Source: Candidatus Rifleibacteriota bacterium (GTDB taxonomy: Bacteria > Muiribacteriota > Ozemobacteria > Ozemobacterales > Ozemobacteraceae). Taken from it: 62,430 nt of DNA. The stretch lies in the NCBI GenBank assembly GCA_018818125.1, contig JAHISQ010000141.1, forward strand, positions 1 through 62,430. The letters are read 5' to 3'. The translations under genes were made by a program, and so were the position numbers. The notes under the pieces are model-generated. The model was not told where the DNA came from, ran no database searches, and worked only from the letters and a program-made list of their open reading frames with translations. The first letter of the stretch is position 1, and every line of letters begins with the position of its first letter. Below are positions 34,455 through 42,348 of the stretch, one piece after another.

Positions 34455-35528
34455 ATGGCTAAGACAAGTTTGATAGATGCGTTAAAAGAAGTAATTAGCG
34501 AAAAGAACCTGCCGATGGAGGTTCTGATTCACGCAATAGAAGAAGCCCTGGTGGTTGCTTACCGCAAGAACTTCGATTCAGACGAAAATGTTCGCGTTAA
34601 GCTAGACGAGCAAACGGGTGACTTCAAGGTTATCTCAAGCCGTCTGGTTATCGACAGCGAAGAACTGGAAGAGCCAGACAAAGAGTATACTCTTGAAGAA
34701 GCTCGCGAAATCGACCCTGACGCACAGCCTGGCGACGTTGTTGAAGAAGATGTTACGCCTCCTGCTTTTGGCCGCATTGCAGCGCAAACCGCCCGACAGG
34801 TGGTCAGCCAGAAACTGAAGGAAGCTGAGCGCGGCCTGATTTTCGAAGAATACCACAACAAGGTTGGTCAGGTGCTTACAGGCAAGGTTCAGCGCGTAGA
34901 GCGAGGCCATGTATATGTTGAATTTGCGAAAACCGAAGCGGTTCTGCCTCCGAAGGAGCAGATTCCGGGCGAGGTTTTTCGCACGAACGATCGCATAAAA
35001 TGCTACGTTCAAGAAGTCAAATCCACCCCAAAAGGGCCACAGATCGTTTTGTCACGAGCCGCTTCAAAATTTGTCGAAATTTTGTTCGAACAAGCCGTCC
35101 CCGAAATTTCTGATGGCATTGTCGTGATAAAATCTTCGGCTCGCGAAGCCGGTCTGCGCGTAAAAGTTTCGGTGGCAACTTCCGAAAACCGCATTGACCC
35201 GGTTGGAGCCTGCGTAGGCCTCAAAGGCAGTCGCATCAAAGGTGTTGTCGATGAGCTGAACGGCGAAAAGATTGACATAGTTCGCTACAGCGAGAATCCG
35301 GGTGATTATGTAATCAACGCCTTGAGCCCGGCCAAAGTTCAGTCGGTTCAGATATCTGAAGATAAGAGATCTGCACTGGCTATTGTATTGCAAGGTCAGT
35401 TATCGCTTGCCATCGGCAAGGAAGGGCAGAATGTAAAACTGGCCTCAAAACTGACCGGAATCAAAATAGACATTAAAACGGAACAAGACATTGAACACGC
35501 AATTTCTAACAAGAACCCAGTTGAATGA
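34455..35528 (+). CDS. nusA: transcription termination/antitermination factor NusA
   Basis: The 357-residue protein has the NusA N-terminal domain (SLIDALKEVISEK), an S1 domain (about 130-200, GKVQRVERGHVYVEF), and two KH domains with DPVGACVGLKGSRI and LAIGKEGQNVKLASKLTG. It binds RNA polymerase and nascent RNA. It is short, without the acidic C-terminal repeats of E. coli NusA. The ylxR gene that commonly follows nusA is absent; infB follows after 21 bases. Confidence 0.97.
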   Translation: MAKTSLIDALKEVISEKNLPMEVLIHAIEEALVVAYRKNFDSDENVRVKLDEQTGDFKVISSRLVIDSEELEEPDKEYTLEEAREIDPDAQPGDVVEEDVTPPAFGRIAAQTARQVVSQKLKEAERGLIFEEYHNKVGQVLTGKVQRVERGHVYVEFAKTEAVLPPKEQIPGEVFRTNDRIKCYVQEVKSTPKGPQIVLSRAASKFVEILFEQAVPEISDGIVVIKSSAREAGLRVKVSVATSENRIDPVGACVGLKGSRIKGVVDELNGEKIDIVRYSENPGDYVINALSPAKVQSVQISEDKRSALAIVLQGQLSLAIGKEGQNVKLASKLTGIKIDIKTEQDIEHAISNKNPVE

Positions 35529-35549
35529 CAGCGCGGGCGGAGGTAATGG

Positions 35550-37919
35550 ATGGGCATAAGAATACACGAAGCAAGTAAAAAATACAATTTAAGCAACAAA
35601 GAAATGGCAGACCTGCTGTGCAAGCTGGGCTATGAAGGGAAAACGAGCCCCCTCGCCGGGCTTCCTGACGAAATGCTCGACGTTCTCGCCAAGCATTTTG
35701 CCGGGTTGAAACCTGCAAAAGTTCCTGTCACCAAAGCAAAAGAAGAAGTCAAAGAACAGTCTAAAAAGCCTGCCAAATTAGATTTACCTAAGCAGCAGCC
35801 GGCTCCTGCCCTAGCACCGGTTCCTGTTCCGGTACAGACTCCTGTCATTGCACAGACTCAGCAGACGGTTCCAGCACGAGCAGTTGTTTCCGAAAAAGCA
35901 CCTGTTATCATTGCTGAGAAGAAAAAACCGACCACGAAGCCCCGCATCGAGGAAGAACAGGAAGAGGTTGAAGTAAACAAGCAGATTACAATCATAAAAA
36001 CTGCTCCTAAGAAGGAAGTTCAAACTCCAGCCAAGCAAAAGAGCGTTAAGACGAAAAGCAAACGCGCTCATTTTTCCAAGAAGGTTCAAGCCGAAATGCG
36101 TGAAGCCGAGCGTCAGACGGAAGCGATTCTCGATCGCGGCGGCAAGTCTGTTCATCAGGAAGAAGCTAACAATGCTCTGCCACGGATTACCTTGCCAGCA
36201 GACATTACAGTCAGCCAGCTTGCCAAATATCTGGAAGTCGATGCCATTGCCATAATCAAGAAGCTGTTCAGCGTGGGAGTTGTGGCCAGTCTCAATCAGC
36301 GCCTCGACGAAGCGAACATTCAGCTGATCGGTCAAGAATTTGGCAAAGACATTGTCTTAGCCGAAGACGTCTTCGAAATCGAAGACACCAAAGATATAGC
36401 CACCGATCTACGCGGTCGACCGCCGGTGGTAACCATCATGGGTCACGTTGACCACGGCAAAACTTCACTTATCGACTATATTCGAAAAGCACATGTTGCC
36501 GACAAGGAATTCGGCGGCATCACCCAGCATATAGGTGCCTACCAGGTCAAGCTGAGCACCGGCACAATAACCTTTATTGATACCCCAGGCCACGAGGCAT
36601 TTACAGCCATGCGCGCTCAGGGGGCTCTGGTTACCGACATTGCAATTCTTGTTATTGCCGCTGACGACGGTGTACAGCCGCAAACAATTGAAGCGGTTCA
36701 CCACGCCCAAGCCGCTGGAGTTCCGATCATTGTCGCCATTAACAAGATGGACAAACCTGAAGCCAACCTCGAAAAAGTTAAACAGCAGCTCATGCCGTTC
36801 AACCTGATTTCAGACGATTGGGGCGGTCAGACCACCATGGTTCCGGTTTCTGCCAAAACCGGTTTGGGTGTGAACGATCTGCTTGAGATGGTTCTGCTAC
36901 AAGCCGAAATGATGGAACTAAAAGCGAATCCGAACAAGCCGGGCATCGGCACTATTATCGAAGCCCGTCTCGACAAGGGTATGGGGCCAATGGCCACCGT
37001 TCTGGTTCAGAACGGCAAGATTCTGGTAGGCGACCATATCATCTGTGGCAGCTCGTTTGGCCGAGTCAAAGTTTTGGTTAATGATGCCGGTGGGCGAGTT
37101 AAAGAAGCTGGCCCGGCGTTTCCGGTAGCTATATTTGGCTTGAATGAAGTTCCAAGAGTTGGCGACAAAATGGCAGTAGTCGAAAGCGCCAAATTTGCCC
37201 GCTATGTTGGCGAACTGCGCCACAAGAAGGCACGCGAAGAACGTCTCTCACGAGACAACCGCATAAAACTCGTTGATCTCTTCAAGCGGGTGACCGAGGG
37301 TCAGGCCAAAGATCTGAACCTCATCATCAAGGCCGACGTTCAGGGTTCATGCGGAGCCATGAAAGATGCTCTCGAGCGACTGAGCACCGATGAAGTCAAG
37401 GTGAATGTAATACACACCGCAGTCGGTGGCATCACTGGAGCAGATGTTAGTCTCGCTTCAGCCAGCAATGCTATTATCATAGGTTTCCACGTCAGACCCA
37501 TGAACGGCGTAGAAGATGCCGCCAAAGACGAAGATGTCGAAATAAAGGTATTCAGAATCATCTACGATGCCATTGACGCTGTTAAATTAGCGCTCAGAGG
37601 CATGTATGATCCCGAATACGAAGAAGAGACTCTCGGGCGCGCTGAAGTACGCAAAGTCTACAAGATCACCGGCGTTGGCGCTATCTGCGGTTCTTTTGTG
37701 ATAAGCGGCACTGTGTCTCGTAATGTTCAGGTGCGCATCATTCGTGATGGCGTCGAAATTTACGAAGGCAAGTCAAACTCACTCAAGCGCTTCAAAGATG
37801 ACGTAAAAGAAGTTAATACCGGATACGAATGCGGTATCGGCATCGAAAACTATAATGACATCAAAGAAGGCGATATTCTTGAGTTCTTCAGACTTAAAGA
37901 GATAGAAAGACCGCTCTGA
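35550..37919 (+). CDS. infB: translation initiation factor IF-2
   Basis: Start at 35550 has GGAGG. The 789-residue GTPase has an IF2_N segment (1-50), a Lys/Pro/Ala-rich linker (about 50-150), a second IF2_N-type region near 205-260 and the G domain starting about residue 290 with GHVDHGKTS, DTPGHEAF and NKMDKP. Domains II-IV follow. It places initiator tRNA on the 30S subunit. DUF503 (ylxP) follows five bases after the stop. Confidence 0.98.
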   Translation: MGIRIHEASKKYNLSNKEMADLLCKLGYEGKTSPLAGLPDEMLDVLAKHFAGLKPAKVPVTKAKEEVKEQSKKPAKLDLPKQQPAPALAPVPVPVQTPVIAQTQQTVPARAVVSEKAPVIIAEKKKPTTKPRIEEEQEEVEVNKQITIIKTAPKKEVQTPAKQKSVKTKSKRAHFSKKVQAEMREAERQTEAILDRGGKSVHQEEANNALPRITLPADITVSQLAKYLEVDAIAIIKKLFSVGVVASLNQRLDEANIQLIGQEFGKDIVLAEDVFEIEDTKDIATDLRGRPPVVTIMGHVDHGKTSLIDYIRKAHVADKEFGGITQHIGAYQVKLSTGTITFIDTPGHEAFTAMRAQGALVTDIAILVIAADDGVQPQTIEAVHHAQAAGVPIIVAINKMDKPEANLEKVKQQLMPFNLISDDWGGQTTMVPVSAKTGLGVNDLLEMVLLQAEMMELKANPNKPGIGTIIEARLDKGMGPMATVLVQNGKILVGDHIICGSSFGRVKVLVNDAGGRVKEAGPAFPVAIFGLNEVPRVGDKMAVVESAKFARYVGELRHKKAREERLSRDNRIKLVDLFKRVTEGQAKDLNLIIKADVQGSCGAMKDALERLSTDEVKVNVIHTAVGGITGADVSLASASNAIIIGFHVRPMNGVEDAAKDEDVEIKVFRIIYDAIDAVKLALRGMYDPEYEEETLGRAEVRKVYKITGVGAICGSFVISGTVSRNVQVRIIRDGVEIYEGKSNSLKRFKDDVKEVNTGYECGIGIENYNDIKEGDILEFFRLKEIERPL

Positions 37920-37924
37920 CCGCA

Positions 37925-38206
37925 ATGATCGTCGCAGTCGGAACCTTCGAGATGCATTTTCCTGAGGTTCACAGCCTCAAGGAAAAGCGTCAGATACTGA
38001 GAAGTCTGATCGACCGTGTGCGCGCCAGATTCAACGCTTCGATTGCCGAGGTCGCCGATAACGACCTCTGGCAAAAGGGGCGGATTGGCGTGGCAATGGT
38101 CGCGAACGATAAAATACTGCTTGAGCAGATGGCGCAAAAAATCGATGATATCATCAACGGCAACAGCCAGGCCGAAATTCTCGACAGTTATTGGGATTAT
38201 ATATGA
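37925..38206 (+). CDS. ylxP: DUF503 family protein YlxP
   Basis: A 93-residue protein beginning MIVAVGTFEMHFPEVHSLKE and containing SLIDRVRARFNASIAEV, the hallmarks of DUF503. Its place between infB and rbfA is conserved in many bacteria, and a role in ribosome work is inferred from this. ATGA overlap with rbfA. Confidence 0.93.
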   Translation: MIVAVGTFEMHFPEVHSLKEKRQILRSLIDRVRARFNASIAEVADNDLWQKGRIGVAMVANDKILLEQMAQKIDDIINGNSQAEILDSYWDYI

Positions 38207-38556
38207 CAAGCAGAAGACAGGAAAAAGTTAATTCATTGATCATGCGCCAGCTGTCTGAACTGCTGCTACGCAAAGTTTCAGATCCAAGGCTGCGCGGAGT
38301 CCACGTTGTCGATGTTGACATCAGCCCGGACTTTCATCTGGCCAGGGTTCAATACAGCTTTCTCAACGAATCTTTGAAACAGGAAGATGTGCAGAAAGGT
38401 CTCGATTCCGCCAAGCCTTTTCTCCGGCGCGAACTGAACAAAGTTATTCAGCTGCGGGTACTGCCAGAACTGGCCTTCTTTTTTGACCCATCGATCAAGT
38501 ACGGCGACCACATCCTTGATCTGCTCAGGTCTGTCAAACCCAAAGACTCTGACTAA
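38203..38556 (+). CDS. rbfA: ribosome-binding factor A
   Basis: 117 residues with ISPDFHLARVQYSFL and the conserved DPRLRGVHVVDV segment of RbfA, a 30S maturation and cold-shock factor that binds 16S rRNA near the 5' helix. Start chosen at the ATGA overlap with ylxP. Confidence 0.94.
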   Translation: MTSRRQEKVNSLIMRQLSELLLRKVSDPRLRGVHVVDVDISPDFHLARVQYSFLNESLKQEDVQKGLDSAKPFLRRELNKVIQLRVLPELAFFFDPSIKYGDHILDLLRSVKPKDSD

Positions 38557-38581
38557 CAGTCACCCCACAGGATTCACAGCA

Positions 38582-39595
38582 ATGAACGTATCATGGCCAG
38601 GCGCAGATTACGATCGACAGGTTGAACTTATCTGCGATCAACTTATGAATGCTCAGAACCTTTTCTGCATCGCACATCCCTTTTCTGATGGCGATGCACT
38701 GGGTTCGCAACTAGCTCTCTATCATTTCTGCCGTTCGCTTGGCAAAAACTGTATCTGCCTTAGTTTTGATCCATTACCAGACCAGATTTCATGGCTTTCT
38801 GGCAGTGACCAGTGTCAAAATGACCTGCCGGCAGAAATGCAGTTCGATCTTGCCTTTCTCATGGAAACTACCGAAGCACGGCGCATGGGCGACCGTATCA
38901 GCTATTTTCCGCGCGCCAAAACCAGAGTGCACCTTGACCATCATGTCGGTGTTGTCGGCCTCGGCAATATAAACCTGCTTGATGAAGGCGCATCATCGAC
39001 CTGCGAAATTCTCTATAACATTCTCGAACGCACCGGGATTAAACTTAGCCTGGAATGCCGTGAAGCCCTATATGTCGGGATAATGACCGACACCGGAAAT
39101 TTTCGCTACAACAACTCGACGCCGCGGTCGCATGAAATAATCGCTCGCCTGATTGACAACGATCTGGTTGTAGACGACATCTACAAAAAAGTTTACGAAC
39201 AAACCAACTACAACCGCGTAGTCATGCACGGCATAGTAATGGCTCGCACCCGCCGACTGCTCAACGGAAAAATCGTCGCCAGCTGGCTCACTCTCGAAGA
39301 CTTTGCGCGCACCGGAGCCGCCGAAGTTGATGCCGATGGTGCAATTCGCCACCTTAGCTGTATTACCGGGAATGAAGTTGCCCTTCTGTTCAAGGAGGGC
39401 GAAGACGGCAAGATAAAGGTCAGCTTCAGATCTACCGGTAATGTCGATGTAATGGAAATCAGTCGCCAGTTTAACGGGGGCGGGCATCGACTCGCTTCGG
39501 GTGCTCAACTCGATGGCAGCATCGAGGAGGTTATGGACAGGGTAATAAGCAGTGTTTCAGCTGTCCTGGAAAAGCCGTTACAGGGAGACCGATAA
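38582..39595 (+). CDS. nrnA: DHH/DHHA1 phosphoesterase NrnA
   Basis: The start at 38582 follows a spacer after rbfA; a longer in-frame reading would run through rbfA. The 337-residue protein has HPFSDGDALGS, LDHHVG and the DHHA1 motif NGGGHRLASG, as expected for the oligoribonuclease/PAP phosphatase usually found between rbfA and truB. The neighbourhood supports nano-RNA degradation linked to RNA turnover. A second homologue is at 18961-19980. Confidence 0.92.
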   Translation: MNVSWPGADYDRQVELICDQLMNAQNLFCIAHPFSDGDALGSQLALYHFCRSLGKNCICLSFDPLPDQISWLSGSDQCQNDLPAEMQFDLAFLMETTEARRMGDRISYFPRAKTRVHLDHHVGVVGLGNINLLDEGASSTCEILYNILERTGIKLSLECREALYVGIMTDTGNFRYNNSTPRSHEIIARLIDNDLVVDDIYKKVYEQTNYNRVVMHGIVMARTRRLLNGKIVASWLTLEDFARTGAAEVDADGAIRHLSCITGNEVALLFKEGEDGKIKVSFRSTGNVDVMEISRQFNGGGHRLASGAQLDGSIEEVMDRVISSVSAVLEKPLQGDR

Positions 39596-39596
39596 A

Positions 39597-40547
39597 ATGG
39601 CCGATGGTTGTCTGGTAGTTTACAAGCCACGTGGCTGCTCATCACACGATATAATCGACAAGGTTCGCCGTGTTTACAAAGTAAAATGCGGTCATGCCGG
39701 TACTCTTGACCCAATGGCCCAGGGTGTTCTGCTTGTATTTTGCGGGCGCGCACTCAAGCTGTTAAACTTTATTCCGCCCGAGCACCTGGACAAAACCTAT
39801 CTGATGAAAGTCGCACTCGGCTCCACCACCGACAGCTATGATGCCACGGGAAAAGTAACCGCTACTTTCGACCAGCCGATAGACTTCTCTAACGACCAGT
39901 TGATGAGCACTTTGCGTGGCTTTGTCGGCAACTATGATCAGATGCCGCCAGTCTTCTCGGCAATCAAGGTCGGCGGCAAACGCGCTTACGCCATGGCACG
40001 CGCCGGCGAAGAAGTCGTGCTGAAAAGCCGCAAAGTGCACGTAACCTCGATCCGTCTCGTTTCTGATTATGTCAGCGATTCTGTACGCCAGTTGCTTTTG
40101 CGCGTGCACTGCTCACGCGGCACATACGTGCGCTCAATCGCACACGATCTCGGTCATAAGCTGGGCTGTGGAGGGCATCTTTCTTATCTGCTGCGCGAAA
40201 GAGTAGGCAAATGGGCGTTCACTCAGGCTTTTCCATACTGGCAGATAGAAAAAGGCACGCCTTTTGTTGACACTGCTTCATTTGTCAGCTGCGAAGATAT
40301 ACTCCCCTATCCGCGCCTCACTGTTAATGCCGAAGGGCAGCAAAAAATCAGCAAAGGGCAGCAGATCAGCCGCAAGGAAATTGTTAAGCTGGAGACCGAC
40401 AGCCCCGAACTCTGTGACATGGTACAGATAATTTCGCCGGAAGGCCGCCTGATCGCCGTTTACGGCACCCAAAAAAACCAGTCAGATGAACAGAAAGCCG
40501 GCTTCAGACTTTGTCCAGTCAGGGTTTTCCCAGAAAATGAAGCTTAA
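39597..40547 (+). CDS. truB: tRNA pseudouridine(55) synthase TruB
   Basis: Start at 39597 has AGGGAGA; an earlier in-frame codon lies inside nrnA. The 316-residue enzyme has GCSSHDIIDKVRR and GTLDPMAQGVL with the catalytic Asp, then KTYLMKVALGSTTDSYDATG. It makes pseudouridine 55 in the T-loop of all tRNAs. Its stop overlaps ribF. Confidence 0.97.
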   Translation: MADGCLVVYKPRGCSSHDIIDKVRRVYKVKCGHAGTLDPMAQGVLLVFCGRALKLLNFIPPEHLDKTYLMKVALGSTTDSYDATGKVTATFDQPIDFSNDQLMSTLRGFVGNYDQMPPVFSAIKVGGKRAYAMARAGEEVVLKSRKVHVTSIRLVSDYVSDSVRQLLLRVHCSRGTYVRSIAHDLGHKLGCGGHLSYLLRERVGKWAFTQAFPYWQIEKGTPFVDTASFVSCEDILPYPRLTVNAEGQQKISKGQQISRKEIVKLETDSPELCDMVQIISPEGRLIAVYGTQKNQSDEQKAGFRLCPVRVFPENEA

Positions 40548-41478
40548 GAATCTGCTTTCCGGCAACCTGGGAATTGGCCCATGTGTCCTAGGCATAGGCA
40601 CCTTTGATGGCGTGCATCTTGGTCATCGACAGCTGATCTCCGACATCATTCATTATGCGCGACAACACGATCTGCCTTCGGTCATCTTTACTTTTGACCA
40701 TTCGCCACGCAAGTTTCTGTCGCCAAAAATCTTTAAAGGCTACCTGACCACACCTGAAGAAAAATTTGGCCTGCTGCTTGGCACCGGCGTTGATTATGTA
40801 GTTTTTCGCCCTTTTGACGAAGCATTTTCGACAGTCGGGCACGCCGAATTCGTTAAAGACATTCTTATCGACCAGCTTCAGGCAACAACAGTTCTGGTTG
40901 GCTTCAATTTCTGCTTTGGTGCCGGGCGGGCGGGTAACGCGCAGATACTGAGCACCGAACTGGCCAGGCATGGACGCGAATGTCAAGTTATTGCGCCGGT
41001 AATGCTCGACAATCAGGTGGTCAGCAGCTCGATCATTCGCGATGCGGTATCTGAAGGTGATTTCCCGCGCGCCAACCGTTTTCTTGGGCGCGAAGCCTGT
41101 TTTACTGGTGATGTAGTGCATGGCGACCACCGTGGTCGAGTTATGGGGTTTCCAACTGCCAATCTGCAACTTGAAGAAAGCCAGAAAATTCTGCCTCCAA
41201 ACGGAGTGTATGCCTGCTACGCCGACACTCCAGAAGGCTCGCATCCGGCAATTGTAAACATTGGGGTAAGACCAACCTTCGATCGACGCACTCACTTGCT
41301 CGAAGCGCATCTGCTCGATTTCAACGGCGATCTGTATCATCGCACAATCAGAATAAGATTTGCCCGTCGAATTCGCGATGAAAAATGCTTTCCAGACATG
41401 CAGTCATTGATCAACCAGATCAATCTCGATATCGCCGCCTGTCGCCAACATATCGTCGAAAGCACCCATCAGACCTGA
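40537..41478 (+). CDS. ribF: bifunctional riboflavin kinase/FAD synthetase
   Basis: 313 residues, start overlapping the truB stop by 11 bases. The N-terminal FAD synthetase domain has GIGTFDGVHLGH and SSSIIRDAVSEGDF; the C-terminal riboflavin kinase domain has GFPTANL and RPTFD. It makes FMN and then FAD. Last gene of the operon; the hydrolase gene ends 33 bases further on in the opposite direction. Confidence 0.97.
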   Translation: MKLKNLLSGNLGIGPCVLGIGTFDGVHLGHRQLISDIIHYARQHDLPSVIFTFDHSPRKFLSPKIFKGYLTTPEEKFGLLLGTGVDYVVFRPFDEAFSTVGHAEFVKDILIDQLQATTVLVGFNFCFGAGRAGNAQILSTELARHGRECQVIAPVMLDNQVVSSSIIRDAVSEGDFPRANRFLGREACFTGDVVHGDHRGRVMGFPTANLQLEESQKILPPNGVYACYADTPEGSHPAIVNIGVRPTFDRRTHLLEAHLLDFNGDLYHRTIRIRFARRIRDEKCFPDMQSLINQINLDIAACRQHIVESTHQT

Positions 41479-41511
41479 GAGTCTTATTTGTGGACAGGAA
41501 GCGTTCTGCGG

Positions 41512-42348
41512 TCAATCTTCGTCTTCTTCGCTTTTGCAGCACCAGGCGCGAGCGAGTTCACTAATGGCAGCAGCCTGAGGGCCAACAGTCATACTGAGGT
41601 GTGTGCCTCCTGGAATACCCACAATTGCTTTGCGTGGAGAACTGACCGCCGCATAACCGACATCTACCGATCGCTGCGGAGCAATGCGATCATCGCTTCC
41701 ATATATCAGGCATACCGGGGTATGAATGTTAGCAAAATGATCTGGATAGTTTATTGTGCCACTGCGATCGGTAAAATTACGCGTTCGCATCCAGTTTAGA
41801 GCCTGAATGAAAGTCTCGACCGGAACGTTTACCGTGGCGGTCTTAATCAGATAACGAAACAGGTTGATATCGTGCATGCGCTCGGGCGGAGCGGCGGCAG
41901 CAAAAACAATGCACAACAGACGAGCGAGCAATTTTACTGGAACGGTTCGATAGCCGGTTAATGAAGCAATTTTAACCCAAGCCCGCATCAATGGCGGATA
42001 AATTGGGATCCGCGGAAAGCTGAACGGCGCACCTGCTGTAACAATGGCCGGCGCATCAATTATACCCTGTGCCTGAGCCGCCATGGCCAGCATGCCCCCC
42101 ATGCTATAGCCAAAAACAAAAGGTTTTTCGCCAGCTTCGTTGCAAACCTGCCGCCAGATTAACGGCATATCCTGGTTTAGATGGAAATCGAAGTCCCAGG
42201 GCTGGTCGCGATGTTCAGTGAGGGGGTAGCTGATTGGGTAAATATCGAAAAAACGGCTCAAATAATGGCCAAGCCCATGCCCTTCGATAGCAAACAGATT
42301 CGCATTGTTACAGATCCCGTGCAAAAGAAGCAATGGTGGTTTTTTCAT
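41512..42348 (-). CDS. alpha/beta hydrolase
   Basis: The 278-residue protein has LLLLHGICNNANLF (oxyanion region), the nucleophile elbow GYSMGGML with Ser, a late GSDDRIAP acid loop and a GGTHLSM His loop, so a complete Ser-Asp-His triad. No cap-domain signature names a substrate. A lipase, esterase or depsipeptide/polymer hydrolase role cannot be decided. Its start overlaps the end of polA by four bases, so the two are cotranscribed. Confidence 0.83.
   Translation of the reverse strand: MKKPPLLLLHGICNNANLFAIEGHGLGHYLSRFFDIYPISYPLTEHRDQPWDFDFHLNQDMPLIWRQVCNEAGEKPFVFGYSMGGMLAMAAQAQGIIDAPAIVTAGAPFSFPRIPIYPPLMRAWVKIASLTGYRTVPVKLLARLLCIVFAAAAPPERMHDINLFRYLIKTATVNVPVETFIQALNWMRTRNFTDRSGTINYPDHFANIHTPVCLIYGSDDRIAPQRSVDVGYAAVSSPRKAIVGIPGGTHLSMTVGPQAAAISELARAWCCKSEEDED

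Noticed and set aside
40588..41340. A long open frame on the minus strand over ribF
   Set aside because: It is the antisense shadow of a fully conserved gene and shows no motif.
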